A program made the translations under genes and the position numbers. From the NCBI RefSeq assembly GCF_000582785.1, contig NZ_HG931174.1:936671-1000670 (forward strand): a stretch of DNA of 64,000 nucleotides, in the 5' to 3' direction. Source of the DNA: Candidatus Blastococcus massiliensis AP3 (GTDB lineage Bacteria > Actinomycetota > Actinomycetes > Mycobacteriales > Geodermatophilaceae). Shown here piece after piece: positions 17,480-26,379 of this stretch. How positions within the stretch are numbered: position 1 is the stretch's first letter; every line of letters begins with the position of its first letter. The notes under the pieces are model-generated. The model saw only the letters and a program-made list of their open reading frames with translations, was not told the origin of the DNA and did no database searches.

Positions 17480-19335
17480 CGGTCGTCCTGCCCGTCCCGG
17501 GCGGCCTCCGCGCGCGCCAGGTTCCACCCGCTGGTGATCACGCCGACATGGCTGAACGCCTGCGGGAAGTTGCCCAGGAACGCGCCGGTCGAGGGATCGA
17601 TCTCCTCGGCGAGCAGGCCCAGCTCGTTCGCCCGGCGGCAGAGGCTGTCGTAGAGCTCGTGCGCCTCGTCCAGCCGGCCCTGGCCGGTGAGGTTGTCGAC
17701 GAGCCAGAAGCTGCACAGCAGGAACGCGCCCTCCTCGCCCGGGAGTCCGTCCGGGGAGTCGGCGTGCAGGTACCGGTAGAGCAGCCCGTCGCCCGCGTCG
17801 AGGTGCCGGCGGACGGCGTCGGTGGTGGCGACCATGCGCGGGTCGTCGGCGGGGAGGATGCGCCGCAGCGGCAGGGTGAGCAGCGAGCCGTCCAGCCCGC
17901 CCCGCTCCCCCTCTCCCGGCGGCGTCAGGTGCTCGGTGAACGTGCCGCGCTCGGGGTCCCACGCCTCCTCGAGGAGCGTCGCGCGGATCTCCGACGCCGC
18001 TGCCTGCCAGCGCTCCCGGGGGTAGGACAGCCCGAGCGCCTCGGCGATGCCGATCGCCCGGTCCACGGCGACGTGGCACAGCGCCACCGAGTAGGTGAAG
18101 GGGCGGCCGGTGTCCCGGATCTCCCAGATGCCGTGGTCCGGCGTCCGCCAGTTGGCGACGGCGTGCTCGGTGAGCTCACCGAGGGCCCGCCACAGCGGCT
18201 CCTGCACCTCTCCCCCGGCCCGCACCCACTGGTGGGCGACGTCGAGCAGCTCCCCGTACACGTCGTGCTGGACCTGCCGGGCGGCCCCGTTGCCCCACCG
18301 GACGGGGCCGGAGCCGCGGTATCCCGAGAGGGTGAGGTCCTCCCACTCCGCTCCCGGCCGGCGCCCGTCCAGCGTGTACAGGATGCTCGTCCGCTCGTCG
18401 CGCTCGACGTTGCGCATCGTCCAGGCGAGGAAGGAGTCGGCCTCCGCACGCATCCCGATGCGACGGAGCGCGTAGGTGGTGAACGCGGCATCGCGGACCC
18501 ACGTGTAGCGGTAGTCCCAGTTGCGGACGCCGCCGATCTCCTCGGGCAACGAGGAGGTGGCCGCGGCCATCACCGCGCCGGTCGAGGCGTGGTCGAGCAG
18601 CTTGAGGGTGAGGGCCGATCGGCGGACGAGCTCCCGCTGCGGCCCCTCGTAGTCGATGTGCTCGGCCCAGTCGCGCCAGGCGGCCGCGGTCTGCTCGACG
18701 AGCCGCTCGGGCGCGGACCGCGCCCGGGTGAGCGTCTGGCCCGACCACTGCAGCGTCACGACCAGCTGCTCGCCCTCGCGCAGCCGGACCCGGCCCCCGA
18801 TGCTGCCGTCCCGGCCCACGCCGATCCCGTGCGAGCACCACAGGTGCAGCTGCATCTCCGGGTGCGCGGGCCAGTGCATCCGCCACGAGCCGAGTTCCTG
18901 GCGCACCTGCACCCCGTCGAGCGGCTCCAGCCGGACGTCCACCTCCACCGTCCCGGACACCACCCGTGCCAGCCGCAGCAGCTCGCCGCGCCCGGCCGGC
19001 ACCTGCTCGCCGAGGTCGGCGCCCGACCGCAGGGTCATGCAGTCGGTCAGCTCCAGCCGCCCGTCGGGTCCCTGCAGGTCGGTCACCAGGACCGCGGTGT
19101 CGGGCAGGTAGCGCTGGGCCGAGCTCTGCAGTCCCACGGGCGTCACGGCGAAGCTGCCCCCGCGCTCGGCGTCCAGCAGCCCGGCGACGAAGGGGCGGCT
19201 GTCGAAGTCGGGCAGGCAGAGCCAGGGGATGCTCCCGTCCCGCCCCACGAGCGCGGCGGTCGCGCCGTCCCCGATGAGCCCGTGGTCCTCGATGGGCAGG
19301 AAGCCGTCGGTTCGGACGATGGGGCGCAGCGGCAC
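17476..19335 (-). CDS. Glycoside hydrolase family 15 protein (trehalase/glucoamylase-like)
   Basis: A 619-residue soluble protein with no signal peptide. The N-terminal beta domain begins FLPIEDHGLIGDGATAALVG, with SIPWLCLPDFDSRPFV. An (alpha/alpha)6 catalytic domain contains SSLPEEIGGVRNWDYRYTWVRDA, the first acid/base region of actinobacterial GH15 enzymes, and GAFLGNFPQAFSHVGVI near the C-terminus. Mycobacterial homologues hydrolyse trehalose, and others act on maltodextrins. It is translationally coupled to the zwf-like gene, so released glucose or its phosphate could feed that enzyme. The partner trehalose synthesis genes lie at 42860-45087. Confidence 0.88.
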   Translation of the reverse strand: MPLRPIVRTDGFLPIEDHGLIGDGATAALVGRDGSIPWLCLPDFDSRPFVAGLLDAERGGSFAVTPVGLQSSAQRYLPDTAVLVTDLQGPDGRLELTDCMTLRSGADLGEQVPAGRGELLRLARVVSGTVEVDVRLEPLDGVQVRQELGSWRMHWPAHPEMQLHLWCSHGIGVGRDGSIGGRVRLREGEQLVVTLQWSGQTLTRARSAPERLVEQTAAAWRDWAEHIDYEGPQRELVRRSALTLKLLDHASTGAVMAAATSSLPEEIGGVRNWDYRYTWVRDAAFTTYALRRIGMRAEADSFLAWTMRNVERDERTSILYTLDGRRPGAEWEDLTLSGYRGSGPVRWGNGAARQVQHDVYGELLDVAHQWVRAGGEVQEPLWRALGELTEHAVANWRTPDHGIWEIRDTGRPFTYSVALCHVAVDRAIGIAEALGLSYPRERWQAAASEIRATLLEEAWDPERGTFTEHLTPPGEGERGGLDGSLLTLPLRRILPADDPRMVATTDAVRRHLDAGDGLLYRYLHADSPDGLPGEEGAFLLCSFWLVDNLTGQGRLDEAHELYDSLCRRANELGLLAEEIDPSTGAFLGNFPQAFSHVGVITSGWNLARAEAARDGQDDR

Positions 19336-19475
19336 AGGAGGTCCTCGGCTGGGCGACGGGTTCCCGAGGGCTATTCCCCCTCCGCGGCCGGTGAACCCCC
19401 GCGGGGAATGACGCCCTCGTGAGCTCGCCGGGGAACCCCCGCGCCGTCACGTCCCTAGCCCTGCGAACCATGCGA

Positions 19476-19520
19476 ACTCGTGGCGATCAGCGGCTGATGG
19501 CCACGAGTCCGTAGGACTCG
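19476..19520 (-). terminator. Overlapping hairpins after the glutamate dehydrogenase gene
   Basis: CGAGTCC-GTA-GGACTCG (19504-19520) is a perfect 7-bp hairpin 15 bases past the gdh stop. ACTCGTGG at 19476-19483 can instead pair with CCACGAGT at 19501-19508, enclosing a smaller ATCAG/CTGAT stem. The two main stems share bases 19504-19508 and cannot form together. Most likely a terminator for gdh. Confidence 0.6.
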
Positions 19521-19534
19521 GCGGGGAGCGAGGC

Positions 19535-22500
19535 TCACTTCTCGGTGGGGCGGGGGATGCGCCGGGCCTCGCGGCGGCGGCGCAGGCCGCGCAGCGTCCG
19601 GACGGCGACCAGCAGCTCGGCCAGCTCGTACCGGTCGCCGCCGGCGATGTCGGCCAGCTGGGCGGCGGCGCGCGCCTGGGCGGCGTCCCAGCCCTTCTCC
19701 CACGCCGCGACCAGCGCGCGCGGATCGTCGGTGTCGCTGCCGCGCAGGCCGAGGACGTCCTCGGTGAGCGAGGACTGCTCCTGGGCCAGGTCGTCGCGCA
19801 GGGACGCCCGCGCCATGGCGGGCCAGCGCCGGTCCCGGGGCAGGGCGGTGATCAGCTCGCGGAGCGGCACCAGGCCCAGGCGCTCGGCCAGGCACTGCAT
19901 CACCCGCCCGGCGAGGTCGACCGGGGCGCCGGTCCGCTCGGTGATGACGGCGAGGTCCAGGGCCGCGGGCAGGAGAGGAGCGGCGGCGGCCTCGGCGGCC
20001 AGCTCCTCGGGCACGCCCGCGTCGCGCAGCCGCCCGGCGCGGTCGGCGTACGCGGCGGCCTCCGCCCCCAGCAACCAGCCGGGCAGCCCCTCCCGGACGA
20101 CCGCCACCGGCGGGGCGAACCGATCCGTCACGTTCCCGAGCGGCAGCGGGGGCTCGGCGGTGACGTCGCGCTGCCGGAGCAGCCAGCGGGTCGCCCGCTC
20201 GGCCAGTCGACCGGCCTCCGCCCGCAGATCCATCTGCACGGCGGCCGGCACGCGGTTGTCCAGCGGCCGGACGGCGTCCCACAGCCGGTCCACGTCGAAC
20301 ACCGCGCGGGCGACCGCGTGCGCCCGCACGACCGTCGCCAGGGGCACGCCGGTCTCCTCGGCGAGCCGGAACAGCCCGGTGACCCCGGCGACGTTCACCG
20401 CCCGGTTGGTCAGCGCGGTCGCGACGATCTCGCGGCGCAGCGGATGGCCCTCGAGGGCGCCGCGGAACCGCTCGCGCAGCGGCCCGGGGAAGTAGCCGAC
20501 CAGCAGCGGCTCGAAGGCCGGGTCGTCGGGCAGGTCCGAGCCCAGCACCGCGGCGTCGGTGTCCAGCTTCGCGTAGGCGAGCAGCACCGACAGCTCCGGA
20601 CCGGTCAGGCCCTGCCCGTCGCGCCGGCGCTCGGCCAGCTGCCGGTCGTCGGGCAGCGCCTCGACGGCCCGCTGGAGCCGGCCGGAGCGCTCCAGCGCCC
20701 GCATGAACCGCTCGTGGGCGTCGAGCATCTGGCGCGCCGTGGCCACCTCCCCGGCCAGCACCGCGTTCTGCGCGTGGTTGTCGGTGAGGACCGCGGCGGC
20801 CACCTCGTCGGTCATCGCCTGGAGCAGGTCGGCGCGCCCGGCGGCGTCGAGCCCGCCGCCGTCCACCACCGCGTTGAGCGCGATCTTGATGTTGACCTCG
20901 TGGTCGGAGGTGTCGACGCCGGCGGAGTTGTCGATGGCGTCGGTGTTCACCCGCCCACCGGCCAGCGCGTACTCGATCCGGCCGCGCTGGGTCAGGCCCA
21001 GGTTCCCGCCCTCGCCGACGACGCGCACCCGCAGCTGCCCGCCGTCGACCCGCACGGCGTCGTTGGCCTTGTCCCCCACGTCCGCGGCGCTCTCGCCCGA
21101 GCCCTTCACGTAGGTGCCGATGCCGCCGTTGAACAGCAGGTCGACCGGCGCCAGCAGGATCGCCCGGATCAGCTCCTCCGGGCTGAGGGTCGTCGCGTCC
21201 GCGGCCAGGCCGAGGGCGTGGCGCATCTGCTCGGACACCGGCACCGACTTCGCCGTCCGCGGCCAGACGCCGCCACCGGCGCTGATCAGCGCCTCGTCGT
21301 AGTCCGCCCACGAGGAGCGCGGCAGCCCGAACAGGCGCTTCCGCTCGGCGAAGGACGCCGCCGCGTCCGGTGCCGGGTCGACGAAGACGTGCCGGTGGTC
21401 GAAGGCCGCCACGAGCCGGATGTGCTCCGACAGCAGCATCCCGTTGCCGAACACGTCGCCGGACATGTCGCCGACGCCGACGACGGTGACGTCCTCGGCC
21501 TGCACGTCCACGTCGAGCTCGCGGAAGTGCCGGGTCACCGACTCCCAGGCGCCGCGGGCGGTGATGCCCATGGCCTTGTGGTCGTAGCCGACCGAACCGC
21601 CCGAGGCGAATGCGTCCCCGAGCCAGTAGCCGCGCTCCAGGGCGATGGAGTTGGCCAGGTCGGAGAAGGTCGCCGTCCCCTTGTCGGCGGCGACGACGAG
21701 GTAGGTGTCGTCGCCGTCGTACCGGACGACCTTGTCGGCCGGCACCACGCGGCCTTCCGAGAGGTTGTCGGTGAGCGAGAGCAGGGCGCCGATGAAGATC
21801 CGGTAGCAGGCCTGCCCCTCGGCGAGCTGGGCCTCGCGGGAGGGATCGGCGGGTGGCCGCTTCACCACGAAGCCGCCCTTCGCGCCGGTCGGGACGATGA
21901 CGGTGTTCTTGACCATCTGCGCCTTGACCAGGCCGAGGATCTCGGTGCGCAGGTCCTCCCGCCGGTCGGACCACCGCAGACCGCCGCGCGCGACCTTGCC
22001 GAACCGCAGGTGCACGCCCATCACCCGGGGCGAGCTCACCCAGACCTCGTGCGCCGGCCGCGGCTCGGGCAGGTCCGGCACCGAGGTCGGGTCGAGCTTG
22101 AGCGCCAGCGCCGGATGGGGCGGGGACGACATGGCGTAGTACGTGGTGCGCTGGGTGGCCGTGATCGCGGCCAGCAGGGAGGAGAGCACCCGGTCGGCGT
22201 CGAGCGAGGCGACCTCGCCGATGGACTGCCGCAGCGACTCGGTGAGCACCACCTGCCGCTCCTCGCGTCCGCTGCCGCGCGGGGAGAAGCGTGCCTCGAA
22301 CAGCGCCACCAGGCGCGCGACGACGTCGGGGTGGTCGGCCAGCGTCGACTCGACGTAGGCCTGGCTGAACGGCAGCCCGGCCTGGCGCAGCCACTGCACG
22401 TAGGCCCGCACCACGGAGACCTGACGCCAGTTCAGCCCGGCCAGCATGACCAGCGCGCCCAGCCCGTCGTCCTCGGCCTCCCCGCGCCAGACCGCGCCGA

Positions 22501-24553
22501 GGGCGTCGGTGAAGCGCTCGGGCAGCGAGCGCAGCAGCGGGAGGTCCACGGGCGGGACGGCCACCCCGAAGTCGTAGATCCACGACAGCGGGCTGCCGAT
22601 CCGGTCGATCTCGTAGGGCCGCTCGTCGACGACGGAGACACCCATGTTCTGCAGGAGCGGCAGCATCTCCGACAGCAGCAGCCGCTCCCCCACGCGGTAC
22701 ACCGTCAACCGCCGCTCGCCGGGGGCCGCGCCGGGCGGCGTCCACAGCAGCAGCGACAGCTGCCCCTCGGCGAGGGCGTCGAGCCGGGCGAGGTCGTCGA
22801 CGGCCCGCTCTGCCGGGAAGTCCTCCTGGTACGCGGCCGGGAAGGCGTCGGCGACCCGGGCGAACAGCCGTTCCCCGTCGTCCGCGTGCCGGGCGGCGAG
22901 CGCATCGGCCAGGTCGTCGGTCCAGCTGCGGGCGGCCGCGGCCAGCTCGGCCTGCAGCTCGTCGGCGTCGACGGTCACCGGACCGGGCCGGCCCTTGTGG
23001 CCCACCTGGAGGCGGACGACGAAGTGCAGCCGCGCCAGCACCGACTCCGTCGAGCGGGCCGTGTACTCGATGCTCCGGCCGCCGAGCCGTTCGAGCAGCA
23101 GCCGCTGCATCGCCAGCCGCACGGCCGTCGTGTAGCGGTCGCGGGGGAGGTAGACCACCGCCGACCAGAACCGGCCGGTGGGGTCGCGGCGGAGGAACAG
23201 CCGGGTCTGGCGGCGCTCCTGCAGCTCCAGGACGGCGTTGGCCACCGGGAGGAGCTCGTCGGTGCCGACCTGGAACAGCTCGTCGCGGGGATAGGTCTCG
23301 AGGATCTCCAGCAGCTCCTTGCCGGTGTGGCTGTCCGCCGGCACACCCGAGCGGGCCACGACCGCGGCCACCCGGCGGCGCACCACGGGCACGTCCAGCA
23401 CGCTGGTCGTGGTGGCCGTCGTCGGGAACAGCCCGACGAAGCGGTACTGGCGCATCCCCGGTCCGTCGCCGCGAGGGAGGGTGAGCACGACCAGGTCCAG
23501 CCAGGTGCGGCGGTGCACCGACGAGCGCAGGTCGGCCTTGGTCACGGTGAGCAGGCGCCCGCCGGCGACCTCGGCCGCTTCGGGGGTCGGCGACGGGGCC
23601 TTCAGGTCGATGTCGCTGCGCAGCACCCCCAGGCCGCTGCCGGCCACGGCGCGGGTGGACCGGGGGCCGCTGCCATCCCGGTCCAGGTCCACGTCCCGGG
23701 CGCCGAGCAGCAGGAAGTTGCCGTCGGCCAGCCAGCGGAGCAGCGCGGCCGCCTCGGCCGGGTCGTCGGCGGGGTCGGCGGGCGCCTGATCGGACGCGGG
23801 GTCGGACGCGGGGTCGGACGGCCCGGCGCCCCGGGCGCGGTCCTCCAGCCCGGCCGCGAGGTCCAGCAACCGGGTGCGCAGCCGGGAGGTGTCCTCGACG
23901 ACGGCCCGGACGTCGTCGAGCACGGTGCGCAGCCCCGCCACCAGGTCGGCAGCGGCCTCGTCGTCCAGCGGCCCGTCGAGGACGACGGCCATCCAGGACT
24001 CGGCGAGCGCGCCGGGGCCGCAGTCCTCGGTGGCGGCGGCATCGCAGAAGGACTCGAGCCGCCCGCGCAGGTCGCGGCGCACCACGAGGACGGGATGGAT
24101 GACGTGGGCGATGACGAAACCCTGACGCACCACCTCGGTGGTGACCGAGTCGACCAGGTGGGGCATGTCGTCGGTCGCGAGCCGGACGATCGCCACACCG
24201 TCGGGCGCGTGGACGACGTCGACCAGCGCGGCGCCGGGAGGCCTGATGCGGGCCGCGGCCACGTGACCGAGCGCGAGCTGGGCCAGTTCGTCCGGCGCGC
24301 GCTCCCGCACCTCGACCGCCGGTGCGCTCCAGTAGTAGCGCCGCAGGAGGGCCGGGACGTCGTCGGCCGTGCAGCCGGCCGGGTATCCCGTCCGCGGGTC
24401 CAGCCGGGCGACGGCCTGGCGGGCGGCGTCGTCGAGCAGCCGGCGCTTCTCCTCGCGCGCGGCCTCCAGGACGGCCAGCTCGCTCAGGGGACCCGTGCCG
24501 TCCTGCGCGCCGCGCGCCGCGGCTTCCGGGGCGGCGCCGGTGCTGCTCGCCAT
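19535..24553 (-). CDS. gdh: NAD-specific glutamate dehydrogenase, large (about 180 kDa) type
   Basis: A 1672-residue protein, the size of the L-180 class. The long N-terminal regulatory region (about residues 1-700, ACT-like segments) precedes the catalytic domain. There, SDRREDLRTEILGLVKAQMVKN and PTGAKGGFVVK mark the glutamate/2-oxoglutarate site and VVGVGDMSGDVFGNGM the NAD site. The C-terminal region (from about 1200) is helical. It oxidatively deaminates glutamate to 2-oxoglutarate for carbon supply. It is a single transcription unit, with a hairpin after the stop and the holin-family gene 67 bases upstream on the same strand. Confidence 0.95.
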   Translation of the reverse strand: MASSTGAAPEAAARGAQDGTGPLSELAVLEAAREEKRRLLDDAARQAVARLDPRTGYPAGCTADDVPALLRRYYWSAPAVEVRERAPDELAQLALGHVAAARIRPPGAALVDVVHAPDGVAIVRLATDDMPHLVDSVTTEVVRQGFVIAHVIHPVLVVRRDLRGRLESFCDAAATEDCGPGALAESWMAVVLDGPLDDEAAADLVAGLRTVLDDVRAVVEDTSRLRTRLLDLAAGLEDRARGAGPSDPASDPASDQAPADPADDPAEAAALLRWLADGNFLLLGARDVDLDRDGSGPRSTRAVAGSGLGVLRSDIDLKAPSPTPEAAEVAGGRLLTVTKADLRSSVHRRTWLDLVVLTLPRGDGPGMRQYRFVGLFPTTATTTSVLDVPVVRRRVAAVVARSGVPADSHTGKELLEILETYPRDELFQVGTDELLPVANAVLELQERRQTRLFLRRDPTGRFWSAVVYLPRDRYTTAVRLAMQRLLLERLGGRSIEYTARSTESVLARLHFVVRLQVGHKGRPGPVTVDADELQAELAAAARSWTDDLADALAARHADDGERLFARVADAFPAAYQEDFPAERAVDDLARLDALAEGQLSLLLWTPPGAAPGERRLTVYRVGERLLLSEMLPLLQNMGVSVVDERPYEIDRIGSPLSWIYDFGVAVPPVDLPLLRSLPERFTDALGAVWRGEAEDDGLGALVMLAGLNWRQVSVVRAYVQWLRQAGLPFSQAYVESTLADHPDVVARLVALFEARFSPRGSGREERQVVLTESLRQSIGEVASLDADRVLSSLLAAITATQRTTYYAMSSPPHPALALKLDPTSVPDLPEPRPAHEVWVSSPRVMGVHLRFGKVARGGLRWSDRREDLRTEILGLVKAQMVKNTVIVPTGAKGGFVVKRPPADPSREAQLAEGQACYRIFIGALLSLTDNLSEGRVVPADKVVRYDGDDTYLVVAADKGTATFSDLANSIALERGYWLGDAFASGGSVGYDHKAMGITARGAWESVTRHFRELDVDVQAEDVTVVGVGDMSGDVFGNGMLLSEHIRLVAAFDHRHVFVDPAPDAAASFAERKRLFGLPRSSWADYDEALISAGGGVWPRTAKSVPVSEQMRHALGLAADATTLSPEELIRAILLAPVDLLFNGGIGTYVKGSGESAADVGDKANDAVRVDGGQLRVRVVGEGGNLGLTQRGRIEYALAGGRVNTDAIDNSAGVDTSDHEVNIKIALNAVVDGGGLDAAGRADLLQAMTDEVAAAVLTDNHAQNAVLAGEVATARQMLDAHERFMRALERSGRLQRAVEALPDDRQLAERRRDGQGLTGPELSVLLAYAKLDTDAAVLGSDLPDDPAFEPLLVGYFPGPLRERFRGALEGHPLRREIVATALTNRAVNVAGVTGLFRLAEETGVPLATVVRAHAVARAVFDVDRLWDAVRPLDNRVPAAVQMDLRAEAGRLAERATRWLLRQRDVTAEPPLPLGNVTDRFAPPVAVVREGLPGWLLGAEAAAYADRAGRLRDAGVPEELAAEAAAAPLLPAALDLAVITERTGAPVDLAGRVMQCLAERLGLVPLRELITALPRDRRWPAMARASLRDDLAQEQSSLTEDVLGLRGSDTDDPRALVAAWEKGWDAAQARAAAQLADIAGGDRYELAELLVAVRTLRGLRRRREARRIPRPTEK

Positions 24554-24620
24554 GCCGTCGACGCTACTGCGGTCCGCGCCACTTCTCCTGGTGGCGCGGA
24601 ACCTGGCGAGGCGGCGCGGC

Positions 24621-24998
24621 TCAGCGGTCGAGGAGCTGGTCGGCCACCCAGCCGGCGAGGGCCAGGATCAGGCCGCCGATGAGCGCGGTGCCGAAGCCGT
24701 CGATGGTCATGCGGTCGGTGACGGCCGCGGTGAGACCCAGCAGCGCGGCGTTGACCACCAGGAGGAACAGGCCCAGGGTCAGCACCACGAAGGGCAGCGA
24801 GAGCAGCCGCAGCACCGGGCCGACGACGGCGTTGATCACGCCGAAGATCAGGCCGATCCAGAGGTAGGTGCCGTACTCGCCGAGCGGGCCGTCCGGATTG
24901 GGCTCGATGTCCAGGCCCGACAGCACGTCGAAGTAGGTGAGCCCGTAGAAGACCGCGGCGAGGATGACCACCCTCAGCAGGAACTTGATCACGAGCAC
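24621..24998 (-). CDS. Phage-holin-family (Mycobact_4TM-like) membrane protein
   Basis: A 125-residue protein with four hydrophobic helices (about residues 3-20, 45-65, 70-92 and 98-120), matching the four-helix membrane family often labelled phage holin family. It begins GTG 24998, MLVIKFLLRVV. These chromosomal proteins are not phage lysis proteins as far as known, and their function is unclear. It lies upstream of gdh on the same strand. The CTAG-rich element copy B begins 43 bases upstream of its start, nearly the same distance as copy A from deaD. Confidence 0.78.
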   Translation of the reverse strand: MLVIKFLLRVVILAAVFYGLTYFDVLSGLDIEPNPDGPLGEYGTYLWIGLIFGVINAVVGPVLRLLSLPFVVLTLGLFLLVVNAALLGLTAAVTDRMTIDGFGTALIGGLILALAGWVADQLLDR

Positions 24999-25040
24999 GA
25001 CGCTAGCGCCGCGAGCGGGCGGAGCGCGGGATCTCCGACC

Positions 25041-25133
25041 GTCTGGCGGTGTCTAGCGGTTCACCTAGACGACCTCAGACGCCACTCGCGACACGCTAGG
25101 TCGTTCTACCGATGTCTACGGATCCGGCTAGAG
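25041..25133. promoter_or_regulatory. CTAG-rich dyad element, copy B, plus a second dyad
   Basis: Bases 25041-25074 match copy A (16076-16109) at about 24 of 34 positions and carry the dyad GTCTAG-N8-CTAGAC (25051-25070). A further imperfect dyad, GTCTAC-N8-CTAGAG, lies at 25114-25133, its centre 63 bases from the first. This intergenic region divides the minus-strand holin-family gene from the plus-strand AAA ATPase gene, so it may serve both. Confidence 0.5.
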
Positions 25134-25153
25134 AACGCCATACGGTGCTCGCC

Positions 25154-26362
25154 ATGGATCCCGTGCGGAACCCGTACGCGCCGGGAGCGGGGCAGCGCCC
25201 GCCCGAGCTGGCCGGCCGGGACGGCGAGCTGTCGGCCTTCGACGTCGTCCTGGAGCGCATCGCGCACGGACGGCCGGAGCGTTCGCTGGTGCTCACCGGC
25301 CTGCGCGGCGTCGGGAAGACGGTGCTGCTCAACCAGCTGCGGTCGGCGGCCATCTCGCGCGGCTGGGGCACCGGCAAGATCGAGGCCCGCCCGGATCAGT
25401 CGCTGCGCCGCCCGGTCTCCTCCGCGCTGCACATGGCCCTGCGGGAACTCGGCCCTCGGCACGGCGACCAGGAGTCGGTGGCCGAGGTCCTGGGCGTGGT
25501 GAAGGCCTTCGCCATGCGGGGGCAGCCCGCCGGCTCCTCCGGTGCACCGACCAAGGTCCGCGACCGCTGGCAGCCGGGCATCGACGTCCCCGCCGCCACC
25601 GGGCGGGCCGACTCCGGCGACATGGAGATCGACCTGGTCGAGCTGCTCAGCGACGCCGCCGGCGTCGCGGCCGACATCGGCAGCGGGATCGCCCTGTTCA
25701 TCGACGAGATGCAGGACGTGCAGCCGGACGACGTCTCCGCCATCTGTGCCGCCTGCCACGAGCTCTCCCAGCAGGGGTCGCCGCTGATCGTCGTCGGCGC
25801 GGGTCTCCCCCACCTGCCCGCCGTCCTCTCCGCCTCCAAGAGCTACTCGGAGCGGCTCTTCCGCTACCTGCGCATCGACCGGCTCGAGCGCGATGCCGCC
25901 GACCGGGCGCTCATCGCGCCGGCCGGGCGCGAGGGCGTCGAGTTCGAGCAAGGGGCCCTGGACGCCCTCTACGACGCGGCGGACGGCTACCCCTACTTCG
26001 TGCAGGCCTACGGCAAGGTCACCTGGGACGTCGCCGCCTCCTCCCCCATCACCGCCGCCGACGTCGCCATGGCCGCGCCGGTCGCCGAGGCCGAACTGGC
26101 CGTGGGCTTCTTCGGCTCCCGCTACGACCGGGCCACGCCCGCCGAGCGGGAGTACATGCACGCGATGGCCGAGCTCGGTGGTCCGGGCGGGGCGGCGGTG
26201 CTCACGTCGGAGGTCGCCGTCTCGCTCGGCCGCAAGCCGGCGTCGCTCTCCCCAGCGCGCGACTCGCTGATCAAGAAGGGCCTGGTCTACTCCGCCGAGC
26301 GCGGGCAGATCGCCTTCACCGTGCCGCACTTCGGCCGCTACCTGCTGCGTCATCCCGACTGA
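25154..26362 (+). CDS. AAA ATPase with C-terminal winged helix, unknown role
   Basis: A 402-residue protein from ATG 25154 (MDPVRNPYAPGAG); ATG 25112 lies inside the upstream dyad and seems less likely. The STAND/Orc1-like AAA domain has Walker A LTGLRGVGKTVLL and Walker B ALFIDEMQDVQPDD, with a sensor in LIVVGAGLPHLPAV. The last 75 residues resemble a winged helix (LTSEVAVSLGRKPASLSPARDSLIKKG, then a beta wing). Such proteins occur in many actinobacteria and archaea without known function. No toxin, nuclease or phage gene is adjacent. The upstream dyads could be autoregulatory sites. Confidence 0.8.
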   Translation: MDPVRNPYAPGAGQRPPELAGRDGELSAFDVVLERIAHGRPERSLVLTGLRGVGKTVLLNQLRSAAISRGWGTGKIEARPDQSLRRPVSSALHMALRELGPRHGDQESVAEVLGVVKAFAMRGQPAGSSGAPTKVRDRWQPGIDVPAATGRADSGDMEIDLVELLSDAAGVAADIGSGIALFIDEMQDVQPDDVSAICAACHELSQQGSPLIVVGAGLPHLPAVLSASKSYSERLFRYLRIDRLERDAADRALIAPAGREGVEFEQGALDALYDAADGYPYFVQAYGKVTWDVAASSPITAADVAMAAPVAEAELAVGFFGSRYDRATPAEREYMHAMAELGGPGGAAVLTSEVAVSLGRKPASLSPARDSLIKKGLVYSAERGQIAFTVPHFGRYLLRHPD

Positions 26363-26363
26363 T

Positions 26364-26379
26364 GGAGGACCCGTCCTCC
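26364..26379. terminator. Hairpin filling the gap between convergent stops
   Basis: GGAGGAC (26364-26370) pairs with GTCCTCC (26373-26379) around a 2-base loop. It occupies essentially the whole 17-base space between the AAA ATPase stop and the SpoIIE gene stop, so it can act in both directions. Confidence 0.6.

Noticed and set aside
19440..19535. tRNA-like fold between gdh and GH15
   Set aside because: Hairpins are present, but there is no TPsiC loop, anticodon arm or acceptor stem of the right lengths.
20318..24682. A 1454-codon plus-strand open frame
   Set aside because: Antisense to the glutamate dehydrogenase gene, which has clear family motifs; the opposite frame has none.
24621..24998. 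Prophage remnant, because of the holin-family label
   Set aside because: The protein is a chromosomal four-helix family. No endolysin, integrase or other phage gene is nearby and codon use is normal.
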